Of a DNA stretch of 64,000 bases, positions 17,306 through 26,310 are shown piece after piece. Below the pieces are notes generated by a model. The model was not told where the DNA came from and ran no database searches. It worked only from the letters and a program-made list of their open reading frames with translations. The translations under genes and the position numbers were made by a program. Numbering within the stretch: the first letter of the stretch is position 1; every line of letters starts with the position of its first letter. Source of the stretch: UBA5794 sp963714375 (GTDB lineage Bacteria > Actinomycetota > Acidimicrobiia > Spongiisociales > UBA5794); assembly GCA_963714375.1 (NCBI GenBank), contig CAVQOG010000006.1, positions 62,001 through 126,000 on the forward strand. The letters run 5' to 3'.

Positions 17306-18073
17306 CTAGCGGGGCGCCATCCGAAGGGCGCCGTCCATGCGGATGACTTCACCGTTGAGGTAGCCGTTCCCGATGATGTCGAGGGCAAGTTGTGCGTAAT
17401 CGTCTGGTGTCCCGAGACGCTTAGGGAAAGGGACACTCTTGGCGAGTGCGACACGCATGTCTTCGTTGAGACTTCCGAGCAGTGGAGTGTCAATGATCCC
17501 AGGGGCGATGGTCATGACGCGGACACCGACCGACGAAAGGTCCCGTGCCATGGGAAGCGTCATACCAACGATGCCACCTTTGGACGCCGAGTACGCCGTT
17601 TGTCCTATCTGGCCGTCGAATGCCGCCACCGAGGCCGTGTTGATGATGACACCGCGTTCTTCGTGGGCCAACGGTTCCGTGCGGCTCATTGCTGCCGCTG
17701 CCTGCGATGCGACGTTGTAGCTTCCGATCAGGTTGATCGAAAGCACCCGCGTGAATCGGCCGAGATCTGCCGCACCACCCTCGCGGTCGACCGTCCTTTC
17801 GCCAAGGCCGATGCCTGCGCAATTCACCGTGATCCGTAGCGGGGCGTTCTCCCCTGCCAGGCTGACGGCCGTCGCGATCTCGTCGACGCTTGTGACATCG
17901 GCTCGCACGAACTGCGTTCCACCACCGAGTTCAGAGGACAGAGCCTCGCCAGCCTCCTCGTTGAGGTCGACGATGGTGACGGCCGACCCTGCACCTGCCA
18001 GCCGTCGCGCCGTGGCGGCCCCAAGACCAGACGCTCCCCCCGTTACCAATGAAGCTGTGCCTGAGATGTCCAT
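17306..18073 (-). CDS. Short-chain dehydrogenase (3-hydroxyacyl-CoA dehydrogenase type 2-like)
   Basis: A 255-residue SDR. The cofactor motif is TGGASGLG with Asp in IVDLN favouring NAD; NCAGIG, the Ser in NTASVAA, and YSASKGG supply the catalytic Ser-Tyr-Lys. The insert with GLGERTVDREGGAADLGRF and the C-terminal FPKRLGTPDDYAQLAL are typical of the HSD10-like 3-hydroxyacyl-CoA or 2-methyl-3-hydroxybutyryl-CoA dehydrogenases; that specificity is an inference. It faces the aldehyde dehydrogenase gene across 53 bases. TAGCAT ends 6 bases before the ATG. Confidence 0.88.
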   Translation of the reverse strand: MDISGTASLVTGGASGLGAATARRLAGAGSAVTIVDLNEEAGEALSSELGGGTQFVRADVTSVDEIATAVSLAGENAPLRITVNCAGIGLGERTVDREGGAADLGRFTRVLSINLIGSYNVASQAAAAMSRTEPLAHEERGVIINTASVAAFDGQIGQTAYSASKGGIVGMTLPMARDLSSVGVRVMTIAPGIIDTPLLGSLNEDMRVALAKSVPFPKRLGTPDDYAQLALDIIGNGYLNGEVIRMDGALRMAPR

Positions 18074-18079
18074 GTGCCG

Positions 18080-18085
18080 ATGCTA
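18080..18085 (-). promoter_or_regulatory. -10 element, leaderless promoter of SDR gene
   Basis: TAGCAT ends 6 bases before the ATG at 18073. It lies within a 53-base divergent region where the opposite gene has the same arrangement. Confidence 0.5.
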
Positions 18086-18114
18086 GTGCCGGACAAACAC
18101 TTGACCCGGCCGAC

Positions 18115-18120
18115 TAGATT
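18115..18120 (+). promoter_or_regulatory. -10 element, leaderless promoter of aldehyde dehydrogenase gene
   Basis: TAGATT ends 6 bases before the ATG at 18127; no Shine-Dalgarno is present. Confidence 0.5.
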
Positions 18121-18126
18121 CCACAC

Positions 18127-19830
18127 ATGGATACCGCACACATCGATCAGGCAGTTGCCGATCTTCAGGCATCGAAAGGCCGATGGGCGACGTTGCCACT
18201 CATCGACCGAATTGCCCTCCTCGACTCAATCAAAGAGAACACCGTCACCAACGCTCGACCGTGGGTCGAGGCAGCGACGAAGGCAAAAGGTCTGTCGATG
18301 GATCAACCGATCGCGGGGGAAGAGTGGATCGGTGGACCGTTCACGGTGCTGTGGTATCTCAAGGATCTGCGCACCTCACTTGTGCGGATGTCGACGAACA
18401 CCCCCCTTCTCCACGGATTCGACACCCGGATTCTCCCTTCGGGGCAAGTCGCCGTTTCGGTGTTTCCCTCCAACCTCGACGAATCACTGATGTTCTCAGG
18501 CACCGAAGCGGAAGTATGGATGCAGCCGGGTGTGGCCGGTTCGGATCTTGAGGACACGACGGCTGCGTTCTATCGATCACCGCTTCCGGAATCGCACGTC
18601 ACCGTCACGCTTGGTGCCGGCAACGTGGCCTCGATCCCTGTCCTTGATGTGATGTACGCCCTCTTCGTTGAGGGCAATGTCACCGTCTTGAAGATGAACC
18701 CCGTCAACGAATACCTGGGTCCGTACGTTGAAGCCATCTTTGAGGACCTCATCGCTGGGGGCTTTGTGCGCGTGGTGTATGGCGGGGCAGATGTCGGCGC
18801 CTATCTGACAACACATGACGGCGTCGATGCGGTGCACATCACGGGGAGCGTCGCCAGCTACAACGCGATTGTGTATGGAACCGGGGTCGAAGGTGAAGAG
18901 AATCGCAAGGCTGATCGACCCGTCAACCAGCGGTTGGTCACAGCCGAGCTCGGAGGTGCCTCGCCCTTCATCGTCGTGCCAGGCGAGTGGTCGAAGAGGG
19001 ACATCCGGTTTCAGGCCGAGCATCTTGTCAGTCAGAAGCTCAACAACTCAGGATTCAACTGCATAGCGTCACAGGTTCTGGTGCTCCCACAGACATGGGC
19101 ACAGAAGAACGAGTTCCTCGATGCGGTACGTGTGGTGATGACGGAAGCCGTGGAACGCGACGCCTACTACCCGGGATCTGGAGATCGTTGCGCTGCTGCC
19201 GTTGAGGCGTCCGATGAGGTCGAGCGATTCGGGGGGACCTCACCTCGGTATCTCGTCACCGGGCTTGACGCCACCGATTCCGAGGATCGCTGGTTCACCA
19301 ACGAAATCTTTGGGCCGGTCCTTGCCGTCACGGAACTCCCCGGTGACGATCCCGCTTCGTTCCTTGCCAATGCCGTGGAGTTTGCGAACGGCCGGTTGTA
19401 CGGGACGCTTGGGGCGGTGATCATCATTGATCCGAAGACGGAGAGGGCCAACAAGGATGCACTTGATCGGGCAGTTGCTGATCTGCGATACGGGACGGTC
19501 GCTCTCAACTCGTGGTCAGCGGTCGGGTACTTCTTGGGAAGATGCACATGGGGTGCCTTCCCGGGTCACACCCGTCAGGACATCCAGAGCGGGTCGAGCG
19601 TGGTCCACAATGCACTGATGTTCACAAAGGCGCAGAAGTCAGTGATTCGGGGACCGTTCGCCGAGGCACCAAGGTCGTTCGGCAAAGGTGAGTTCCACCT
19701 TGCTCCAAAGATGGTCTACATGCTCTCGAACAGGCAGTCGCATGTCATCGGCGAGAAGCTCATTGACTACTGCGACAAACCGTCCAAGCGGAAGCTCGCA
19801 AGCATCGCGGCCTCAGCCATGCGCGGTTGA
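18127..19830 (+). CDS. Aldehyde dehydrogenase-family protein
   Basis: A 567-residue member of the ALDH superfamily, longer than the usual about 490. Landmarks are LKMNPVNEYLGPY (the Lys binding NAD(P) phosphate), HITGSVASYNAIVYG, the catalytic Glu in AELGGASPF and the nucleophile in NSGFNCIASQVL. NEIFGPVLAV matches the late EIFGPV motif. It is a divergent subfamily, with an extended N-terminus (a segment with HGFDTRILPSGQVAVSVFPS). The substrate is unknown. Its last 18 bases overlap the convergent Maf gene. Confidence 0.88.
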   Translation: MDTAHIDQAVADLQASKGRWATLPLIDRIALLDSIKENTVTNARPWVEAATKAKGLSMDQPIAGEEWIGGPFTVLWYLKDLRTSLVRMSTNTPLLHGFDTRILPSGQVAVSVFPSNLDESLMFSGTEAEVWMQPGVAGSDLEDTTAAFYRSPLPESHVTVTLGAGNVASIPVLDVMYALFVEGNVTVLKMNPVNEYLGPYVEAIFEDLIAGGFVRVVYGGADVGAYLTTHDGVDAVHITGSVASYNAIVYGTGVEGEENRKADRPVNQRLVTAELGGASPFIVVPGEWSKRDIRFQAEHLVSQKLNNSGFNCIASQVLVLPQTWAQKNEFLDAVRVVMTEAVERDAYYPGSGDRCAAAVEASDEVERFGGTSPRYLVTGLDATDSEDRWFTNEIFGPVLAVTELPGDDPASFLANAVEFANGRLYGTLGAVIIIDPKTERANKDALDRAVADLRYGTVALNSWSAVGYFLGRCTWGAFPGHTRQDIQSGSSVVHNALMFTKAQKSVIRGPFAEAPRSFGKGEFHLAPKMVYMLSNRQSHVIGEKLIDYCDKPSKRKLASIAASAMRG

Positions 19831-20397
19831 CCTCTCGATTCCGAACTCCAACAGTGCTTCGGCAACATCGGCAAGCGGTAGCCCCATCACGTTTGCTCGC
19901 GATCCACGGACCTCGGTGACCAGCCAGCCGTCATCGCCCTGAAGCGCATACGCTCCTGCCTTGTCGAACGGTTCCGTGCGGGCGACATAGTCGGCAAGTT
20001 CATCGCGTGATCGATGTGCGAATACCACCCGCGATTCGGAGACGCCGAAGCGTTCCTCGTCGCCGGTGCGGACCGTCCAGCCGGTCAGGACGGAATGGGT
20101 TCGTCCCGACAGTGATGCGAGGATCGCGACAGCTTCGTCGGCATCGACAGGCTTTCCGATGACCGCTCCATCCCTCACAACAACGGTATCTGCTGCAAGC
20201 ACGACCGCTGCTTGGTCGTCGACCGCGCCAGCCTTGGCGGAAGAGAGCCGGAGCACCATGTCAGCTGCACTCTCGTCGGGAAGTTGAACTTCATCGACCT
20301 CGGGCACCACAACGCGGAATTGGTAGCCGGCGGCCGCGAGAAGGAGCCGGCGGCGAGCAGACCCAGATGCGAGAACCAACTCCGGACGGTCAGTCAA
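19813..20397 (-). CDS. Maf-family nucleoside triphosphate pyrophosphatase
   Basis: A 194-residue Maf/HAM1-fold protein that hydrolyses modified or canonical nucleoside triphosphates (house-cleaning; also linked to septum control). The family opening LVLASGSARRRLLL, the LAADTVVV strand with catalytic Asp, and SGRTHSVLTG are present. The start is a TTG at 20397 (10 bases after the stop of the acyl-CoA dehydrogenase gene); an in-frame CTG precedes it. Its 3' end overlaps the aldehyde dehydrogenase gene by 18 bases. Confidence 0.9.
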   Translation of the reverse strand: MTDRPELVLASGSARRRLLLAAAGYQFRVVVPEVDEVQLPDESAADMVLRLSSAKAGAVDDQAAVVLAADTVVVRDGAVIGKPVDADEAVAILASLSGRTHSVLTGWTVRTGDEERFGVSESRVVFAHRSRDELADYVARTEPFDKAGAYALQGDDGWLVTEVRGSRANVMGLPLADVAEALLEFGIERSTAHG

Positions 20398-20406
20398 CAG
20401 CGGCAG

Positions 20407-21591
20407 CTATGCAAATGCCGAAATGCCGGTAATCGCCTGGCCAAGAACCAGCGTGTGGATCTCGTTCGTCCCCTCATAGGTGTACACCGATTCGAGGTTG
20501 TTCATGTGGCGTATGACGGGATACTCAAGCGTGATGCCGTTGGCTCCCAAGACGCCACGTGCTTCTCTGGCAACGTCGAGGGCCATGCGAACGTTTACCA
20601 ACTTGCCGAAGTTGACATGCTCGGCCGAGAGTGTGCCGGCGTCGCGTTTCCGTCCAAGATGCATCGAAAGCAGCATTCCTTGGTTCACACCAACCAACAT
20701 CTCGACCAATTTGCGTTGCGTCAGCTGGAATGAACCGATTGGCCTGTCGAACTGAACTCGATCCTTTGAGTATGCAAGGGCTGCTTCGTAGCAGGCCCGC
20801 GCAGCGCCTACTGCTCCGAAGAGAATGCCAAACCGCGCTTCGTTCAGGCAGGAAAGCGGCCCCTTGAGCCCGGCTACATTCGGGAGGACGGCGAAACTGG
20901 GTAGCCGCACATTGTCCATGACGAGCTCGCTCGTCACCGAGGCACGAAGCGAGAGCTTCTTTTCTATCTTGTTGGCGGTGAACCCTGGGGTGTCCGTCGG
21001 GACGACGAATCCACGAATCCCATCGTCGGTGCTGGCCCACACGATCGCAACGTCTGCGATCGACCCGTTGGTGATCCACATCTTGGTTCCGTTGAGTATC
21101 CAGTCGTCACCGTCGCGTTTTGCATTCGTCCGCATGGAGCTGGGATCTGAACCGGAATCGGGTTCCGTGAGGCCGAAGCATCCAATGAGATCACCTGCTG
21201 CCATGCCGGGAAGCCATTCCTGCTTCTGTTCTTCAGACCCGAAAGCCCATATTGGGTACATGGCAAGCGACCCCTGCACGGACACGAAACTCCGCACACC
21301 ACTGTCGCCTGCTTCGAGTTCGGTGCAGGCAAGCCCATAGGCGACCGCGCTGGTGCCCGCACATCCGTAGCCCTCAAGGTGCATGCCAAGGAGACCCATG
21401 TCCCCCATTGTCTTGACAAGCTCCCTTGGGAAGATGCCCTCATCGAACCAGTCGGCGACATAGGGGGTGACGTGGTCCGCCACGAACTGGCGCACCGTGT
21501 CGCGAAGCAATCGCTCTTCTGCCGAGAGCATTCCATCGATCTGAAGAAAATCGATCGCGTCTGGTTTGCCTGGGGAAATCGCTTGTGCCAT
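20407..21591 (-). CDS. Acyl-CoA dehydrogenase, glutaryl-CoA dehydrogenase-like
   Basis: A 394-residue flavoprotein dehydrogenase. Family motifs are GCFGLTEPDSGSDPSSM, WITNGSIADVAIVWA, DRVQFDRPIGSFQLTQRKL and the catalytic base region VYTYEGTNEIH (Glu in YEG). The RPIGSFQ and early PYVADWFDEGIFPRELV pattern is closest to glutaryl-CoA dehydrogenases (lysine/tryptophan breakdown); specificity is inference. AGGAAG lies 3-4 bases before the ATG at 21591, and the gene follows the MscS gene by 7 bases. Confidence 0.9.
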   Translation of the reverse strand: MAQAISPGKPDAIDFLQIDGMLSAEERLLRDTVRQFVADHVTPYVADWFDEGIFPRELVKTMGDMGLLGMHLEGYGCAGTSAVAYGLACTELEAGDSGVRSFVSVQGSLAMYPIWAFGSEEQKQEWLPGMAAGDLIGCFGLTEPDSGSDPSSMRTNAKRDGDDWILNGTKMWITNGSIADVAIVWASTDDGIRGFVVPTDTPGFTANKIEKKLSLRASVTSELVMDNVRLPSFAVLPNVAGLKGPLSCLNEARFGILFGAVGAARACYEAALAYSKDRVQFDRPIGSFQLTQRKLVEMLVGVNQGMLLSMHLGRKRDAGTLSAEHVNFGKLVNVRMALDVAREARGVLGANGITLEYPVIRHMNNLESVYTYEGTNEIHTLVLGQAITGISAFA

Positions 21592-21598
21592 GTGCTTC

Positions 21599-22462
21599 CT
21601 ATTCAGTGTGGACATCAGTTTCCGGCGTTGCCGGTGCAGCGGGTGTTCGCACCCACACATCCCGCTGCGGGAATGGTATGACAATACCGTTGGCTGCGAG
21701 CGCCGAGTCGATGGCCTCATACATGTCGGCGATAACGGCGAACGTTGCGAGTTCAGTTGGCGCGTGCCAGAACCTGATTTCGAACACAACCGCTGAATCG
21801 TCGAACTCGACAACTCCCACCACCGGCGGTGGATCGTCCATCACGTCAGTGACCGTCGCCACCGTCTCAATAAGGACTCCGCGGGTTGCAACGAGGTCGG
21901 AGCCGTACGCGACCCCGACCCGCACGGACGAACGAACGCGTCCTCCTCGTGTCCTATTGACGATGGTGTTGGACATGACCGATGTGTTCGGAATGCGCAC
22001 GTTCTTGCCATCAGGCGAAATGAGGACGGTGGTGCGCGAATCGATGTCGGTAACGGTTCCGACCCACTGCGTGCTTTCGATTTCGTCCCCGATGACGAAC
22101 GGTGCACGCCCTTGTAAAAGGAGTCCTGCGGCGAGGTTCTCCAGCAGTGGCTTCAAGGAGAAGAACGCGATGATCAGAATGACCAGGATGATGATCAGGA
22201 CAGGGACCGTGTCAACGCCGATGAACGACAACGCATAGATCGCAGCGATCAACATGATGAGAGCGGATACGAACCGTGCAATTGTTCTCGCAGTTGATTT
22301 GGGCAAAGTGCTCCGCGATGTCAGCCAGCGAATGACCAGATGACGGACGATCCTTGCAACAACGATTCCCCCGATCGCAATCGCAACGGCGATCAGTACG
22401 TCCGTGCCGGTCACTTCCGAAACGTCGATCAAGTCATCGAGGTTGATTGATTGCTTGTACAT
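21599..22462 (-). CDS. MscS-family mechanosensitive channel
   Basis: A 287-residue small-conductance mechanosensitive channel. Three N-terminal helices (about residues 22-40, 58-78 and 84-105) are followed by the conserved pore-end/beta-domain sequence LENLAAGLLLQGRAPFVIGDEI, WVGTVTDIDSRTTVL and the IPNTSVMSNTIVNRT motif, then a C-terminal alpha/beta part. It protects against osmotic down-shock. The ATG at 22462 shares its A with the TGA of rnhB (TGATG), so translation is coupled. Confidence 0.9.
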   Translation of the reverse strand: MYKQSINLDDLIDVSEVTGTDVLIAVAIAIGGIVVARIVRHLVIRWLTSRSTLPKSTARTIARFVSALIMLIAAIYALSFIGVDTVPVLIIILVILIIAFFSLKPLLENLAAGLLLQGRAPFVIGDEIESTQWVGTVTDIDSRTTVLISPDGKNVRIPNTSVMSNTIVNRTRGGRVRSSVRVGVAYGSDLVATRGVLIETVATVTDVMDDPPPVVGVVEFDDSAVVFEIRFWHAPTELATFAVIADMYEAIDSALAANGIVIPFPQRDVWVRTPAAPATPETDVHTE

Positions 22463-23160
22463 CAGAACAAGCTCAGGGGTGGCTGGTCGGTGCGGCAATC
22501 CTCTATGCCCTCCCACGGTATGCCTGACATGAACGCCCATGACCGTCTGTGAATGGTTGACGGTCCGAGCGAGCGAAGTGCCGCACGGTGACGGTGACAC
22601 GGGTACCCCTTGTTGGAGTCGAATGCATACCACGGATACTCATGGGCAGACGATCGCATCATGCGGTCGCGGGTGACTTTCGCGATGATCGACGCCGCCG
22701 CGATGCTCAACGAACGCTGATCACCCCTGATGATCGTCGTGGTTGACCCGCGTTCGACGAAGTCCCAGTTGCCATCCACCAGTGAATGATCTGGCTCGAT
22801 ACCAAGGGCCGCAATGGCACGGTTCGTGGCGAGTCGCTGTGCGTCCGACATGCCGAGGAGGTCACACTCGGCTGGTGTAGCGTGCCCAACCGCCGAGGCG
22901 TCCACCCAACCGATGATGCGATCGAAGAGCATCTCTCGCTCGTGTTCCGTGAGCTGCTTCGAATCCCGGATCTTGTAGATGCGAGAATCCTGAGGAATGA
23001 CGACCGCTCCAACGGTGAGTGGTCCGGCCCACGCTCCCTTTCCGACTTCATCGAACCCAACCACGACCTCGGATCCATCCCTCCAGAGCCCGCGTTCGAT
23101 ATCTGTGCGTGGTGCATTCGAACGAAGGGAGGGCCGCAATCGTGGAGCAGTAGTGGTCAC
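22462..23160 (-). CDS. rnhB: Ribonuclease HII
   Basis: A 232-residue RNase HII, which cuts the RNA strand of RNA-DNA hybrids and removes single ribonucleotides from DNA. FDEVGKGAWAGPLTVGAV (catalytic Asp-Glu; Lys replaces the usual Arg of DEVGRG), IRDSKQL, SLVDGNWDF (third Asp) and KVTRDRMM (fourth Asp) are visible. Start GTG at 23160, with TAATGT ending 6 bases upstream and no Shine-Dalgarno, so probably leaderless. It leads an operon with the MscS channel and the acyl-CoA dehydrogenase. Confidence 0.94.
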   Translation of the reverse strand: MTTTAPRLRPSLRSNAPRTDIERGLWRDGSEVVVGFDEVGKGAWAGPLTVGAVVIPQDSRIYKIRDSKQLTEHEREMLFDRIIGWVDASAVGHATPAECDLLGMSDAQRLATNRAIAALGIEPDHSLVDGNWDFVERGSTTTIIRGDQRSLSIAAASIIAKVTRDRMMRSSAHEYPWYAFDSNKGYPCHRHRAALRSLGPSTIHRRSWAFMSGIPWEGIEDCRTDQPPLSLF

Positions 23161-23166
23161 GAGGTC

Positions 23167-23172
23167 ACATTA
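23167..23172 (-). promoter_or_regulatory. -10 element, leaderless promoter of rnhB
   Basis: TAATGT ends 6 bases before the GTG at 23160. It decides the GTG as the start. Confidence 0.5.
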
Positions 23173-23198
23173 GGCCGAGGTGTTCGGTGATTGGTGAT

Positions 23199-23744
23199 TC
23201 AGTTCATGGCTGGGTCGTCGGGATATGTCACGTAGAACGAGATTCTCCCACCGACGCGCCGGACCGCATTCGCCCACAAATCGACTCCGTCGGACGCGAA
23301 GAGGTCCTCCCGCTGTGCCACCGTGCTCCACCAGGATCCCGTGGCAAGCTCCTGCTCGAGCTGACCAGGACCCCAGCCCGAGAAACCGGCATAGACGCGG
23401 AGTTCGGCAGTATCGGGAGGGGGCGTTGCTGGATCGACGAGTCCGATGTCCGCAAATGTCGTATCCATGGCGAATTCCCGCGTGTCGGATTGGACAAGAA
23501 CCATCGCTGCATCCGTCTGCACGGGTCCGCCGAAGTGTACGACTGGCGGCTCGGACGCAAGGTGCGCGAGCTCGGGTAGCACCTCGATGACCGTCAGCCG
23601 CGACGGACTATTGAGGATGACCCCGAGCGCTCCGGATGCATCGTGCTCACCGATGTAGATGACAGATCGATGGAAGGGGGGTCCATTGATGATCGGCGTC
23701 GCGATCAGGAGGTGTCCCGAAAGTGATGGTTGATGGAGGTTCAT
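23199..23744 (-). CDS. YqgE/AlgH-family protein
   Basis: A 181-residue UPF0301 (YqgE/AlgH) protein: LSGHLLIATPIINGPPFHRSVIYI at the N-terminus, then GALGVILNSPSRLTV, VHFGGPVQTDAAMVLV and YAGFSGWGPGQLEQEL, the best conserved signature. The biochemical role is unknown; AlgH was named as a regulator in Pseudomonas, which may not apply here. The ATG at 23744 overlaps the stop of the MBL-fold gene (ATGA). Confidence 0.92.
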   Translation of the reverse strand: MNLHQPSLSGHLLIATPIINGPPFHRSVIYIGEHDASGALGVILNSPSRLTVIEVLPELAHLASEPPVVHFGGPVQTDAAMVLVQSDTREFAMDTTFADIGLVDPATPPPDTAELRVYAGFSGWGPGQLEQELATGSWWSTVAQREDLFASDGVDLWANAVRRVGGRISFYVTYPDDPAMN

Positions 23745-24574
23745 GGGGCAAGACTCAGTCCATCGGATGCGATTGTGAATCCAGCTTCGGTGGCAAAGCG
23801 CGCGATGTCGCTGGTCGGATCGGCAAGTGGATTCGTGTGGTTCATGTGACCGAGGATGATGTTGGTCGAAGTCGTCAGATACTCAAATCGGGAGATGGTG
23901 TCCAAGACCAGAGGGTGTTTGATCACGCTGATGTCGCGATGGGAAACCTCCTCTGACGTGGCGAAGGTTGCGTCCAGGAGGCATAGATCGTGAGACGCGA
24001 TGACCTCGTCAGCCTCGGGCCATTCCTCCCAACCGTCAATGTCAGGGAGATACAGGAACCACGGTTCTCCGTCGCGAAGGACTGAGATGGCGACAGTATC
24101 CGTGTATTCAGCACGATGTGGGACGACAATGGGTACAAGCGACAAAGTCTCGTCGATCCTGACGACCCCATCGAAGGGTGTTGGAAGCAGGTTCCCGTTT
24201 TCCGTGAGAGCCTCCCACGGTTGGTTCGCGTTGAGGAACCGGAGAACAGACGGTGTTGCGATCAGAGGGATGCCTGAGGTATTGGCTACTTCCTTGCCGA
24301 AGTGGAGTAGACCCGCATAGTGCCCCATGTGTGCGTGGCTTATCACGACTGCGTCAACGAACCGCGATCGTCCCGGTGGATAGCCATACCACGACAGCAG
24401 GCGTCGAGATTGGGCACGAATATCTGGCGAAGCATCGAGGAGCACCACGGAACCAGCTGCTGAAACGACCGCTGCGGACGAGGCGGTTCGATCCAGACCA
24501 ACACCCCTTCGTTTGGCCATCTGCGGGCTTCCGCCGTCCTGACCAGACCCAAGGAGAAGAATCGATGCTTGCAT
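23741..24574 (-). CDS. MBL-fold metallo-hydrolase, PqqB-like
   Basis: A 277-residue beta-lactamase-fold hydrolase. The opening LLGSGQDGGSPQMAKR is the PqqB-type N-terminus. The metal motif reads SHAHMGHYAGL, i.e. HxHxGH instead of HxHxDH, and later LPDIDGW, LLDATF and LGHMNH supply further ligands. No other pqq genes are nearby, so a PQQ role is unlikely; the family includes many uncharacterised hydrolases. The start at 24574 is taken from homology. It is divergent from the PEBP gene with 37 bases between starts. A GACAAT lies 6 bases upstream, a weaker form of the -10 seen elsewhere. Confidence 0.85.
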   Translation of the reverse strand: MQASILLLGSGQDGGSPQMAKRRGVGLDRTASSAAVVSAAGSVVLLDASPDIRAQSRRLLSWYGYPPGRSRFVDAVVISHAHMGHYAGLLHFGKEVANTSGIPLIATPSVLRFLNANQPWEALTENGNLLPTPFDGVVRIDETLSLVPIVVPHRAEYTDTVAISVLRDGEPWFLYLPDIDGWEEWPEADEVIASHDLCLLDATFATSEEVSHRDISVIKHPLVLDTISRFEYLTTSTNIILGHMNHTNPLADPTSDIARFATEAGFTIASDGLSLAP

Positions 24575-24611
24575 GGGGGTATTGTCGCAGGACTCGCGAG
24601 GGAGCAATGAC

Positions 24612-25235
24612 ATGCACATCCATAGCAATTCGGTAGCCGACGGCGAACGATCCAAGGACCGCCTTGCACTTGCGGTGCCTGCTGCCAGTGACCACGTGAC
24701 CTTTTCTGGGAACCGGAATCCCCATCTCGGTTGGAGCGATGCACCCGATGGCACTCGATCGTTTGTTGTGACCTGTATCGATGTCGATTGTCCGAGTGCG
24801 CCAGACGACGTGAATCAGGAGGATCGTGAGGTGCCGGCCACTTTGCCGCGTGTCGACTTTGTCCATTGGCTCCTTGCCGACATTCCTGCCGAAACGAACG
24901 AGATCGCTGAGGGCTCTCACTCCGATGGTGTCACGGCTCGCGGTAAGGGCCCGAATGCTGCACCGATCGGCATCCACGGTTTGAACAGCTATACGGACTG
25001 GTTTGCAGGCGATGCTGATCTCGACGGTACGTGGCACGGCTACGACGGACCCGCTCCGCCGTGGAACGACTCGATTCCACATCGCTACATATTCACGATT
25101 CATGCAATGGACGTCCCAACACTCGGGCTTGACGGAGGATTCTCATATGACGCTCTGCAAGCTGCCATGGAGGATCATGTCCTCGATAGCTCTTCCCTCA
25201 CAATGACCTACACCCTCAATCCCAGACTCCACTGA
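24612..25235 (+). CDS. YbhB/YbcL (PEBP)-family protein
   Basis: A 207-residue phosphatidylethanolamine-binding-protein fold member: NRNPHLGWSDAPDGTRSFVVTC, VDFVHWLLADIP, the GPNAAP / HGLNSYTDWF stretch and PPWNDSIPHRYIFTIHAMDV correspond to the ligand-pocket segments of the family (quoted in short). An acidic insertion (SAPDDVNQEDREVPATLPR) is longer than in E. coli YbhB. Role unknown. ATG at 24612 after GGGAG. Adenosine deaminase follows 3 bases after its stop. Confidence 0.88.
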   Translation: MHIHSNSVADGERSKDRLALAVPAASDHVTFSGNRNPHLGWSDAPDGTRSFVVTCIDVDCPSAPDDVNQEDREVPATLPRVDFVHWLLADIPAETNEIAEGSHSDGVTARGKGPNAAPIGIHGLNSYTDWFAGDADLDGTWHGYDGPAPPWNDSIPHRYIFTIHAMDVPTLGLDGGFSYDALQAAMEDHVLDSSSLTMTYTLNPRLH

Positions 25236-25238
25236 CCC

Positions 25239-26300
25239 ATGTCCACCATCGATACCAAGCAACTTCCCAAGGCAGTCCTTCACGAGCATCTCGACGGAGG
25301 ACTTCGTGTGGAAACGGTTCTCGACCTCGCCGATGAAATGGGCTACCGCGACCTTCCGAGCTACGACATCGACGAGCTCCGTGCCTGGTTTCACCAGGGA
25401 CGCTCCGGCTCCCTTGAGCGGTATCTCGAACCGTTTGTCCACACAATTGCCGTCATGCAGACACAGGACGCAATCAGTCGCGTCGCATATGAATCCGTGA
25501 GGGATCTCGCAGACGATGGCGTTGCGTACGCCGAAATTCGGTTCGCGCCGTCGCTCAACACAGCGGGAGGCCTTTCAAGAGAGGCCGTACTTGAAGCCGC
25601 GTTCGACGGCTACCGGCGCGGCATGGCGAGCGGCGATATCGCAATCGGTGGGACGATCGTGTGTGCAATGCGTCAGGACAATGACAGCGACGAGGTTGCA
25701 CGTGCGGCGGCAGCCTCGATGAAGGTGGGCGTCATTGGTTTCGATCTGGCCGGTCCTGAGGCTGGATTCCCAGCGGACGCCCATCTTGAGGCATGTCGAA
25801 TTGTCCGAGAAGCTGGTCTGGGGCTCACCATTCACGGTGGTGAGGGGGACGGGGCACATTCGATGTGGCGTGCAATCGCCCTGTGCGGTGCGATGCGGAT
25901 CGGACACGGCGTCCATGTTGCAGACGACACCGATTTCGACGGCACCAAGATTTCGCATCTCGGTCCGTTCGCCCGCAGCGTGCGAGACCATCGAGTGCCG
26001 CTCGAGGTGGCTATCTCGTCCAACATCCACACGTCGTCGTACGCCTCAGTCGACGCGCATCCCTTCGGAGCGCTCTACCGAAACGGGTTCAACGTATCGA
26101 TCAACACGGATAACCGGCTGATGTCCGGAGTGACGGTTTCAAGCGAGTATGCGCTCGCGGCGGAGAATTTTGGGCTCGGCCTGGCCGACCTGGAACGAAT
26201 CACTGTGGACGCCATCGATGCAGGGTTTGGTGACTATCGAGAGCGCAGACGTATCATCGAAGACGTTGTAAGACCTGCGTACGCGGCGGGTGCTGCGTAA
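25239..26300 (+). CDS. add: Adenosine deaminase
   Basis: A 353-residue metal-dependent amidohydrolase that converts (deoxy)adenosine to (deoxy)inosine in purine salvage. Metal and catalytic motifs: LHEHLDGGLR (two His), LTIHGGEGDG (His and catalytic Glu), RIGHGVHV (catalytic His) and SINTDNRLMSG (metal Asp, with Asn-Arg after it as in actinobacterial Add rather than DDP). The ATG is 3 bases after the PEBP stop, so the two are co-transcribed. hpt, which uses the hypoxanthine made from inosine, lies 9 kb away. Confidence 0.93.
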   Translation: MSTIDTKQLPKAVLHEHLDGGLRVETVLDLADEMGYRDLPSYDIDELRAWFHQGRSGSLERYLEPFVHTIAVMQTQDAISRVAYESVRDLADDGVAYAEIRFAPSLNTAGGLSREAVLEAAFDGYRRGMASGDIAIGGTIVCAMRQDNDSDEVARAAAASMKVGVIGFDLAGPEAGFPADAHLEACRIVREAGLGLTIHGGEGDGAHSMWRAIALCGAMRIGHGVHVADDTDFDGTKISHLGPFARSVRDHRVPLEVAISSNIHTSSYASVDAHPFGALYRNGFNVSINTDNRLMSGVTVSSEYALAAENFGLGLADLERITVDAIDAGFGDYRERRRIIEDVVRPAYAAGAA

Positions 26301-26310
26301 TGGTCTGTCG

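Noticed and set aside
23741..24574. PQQ biosynthesis gene pqqB
   Set aside because: No other pqq genes nearby and the metal motif differs; only fold-level similarity is supported.
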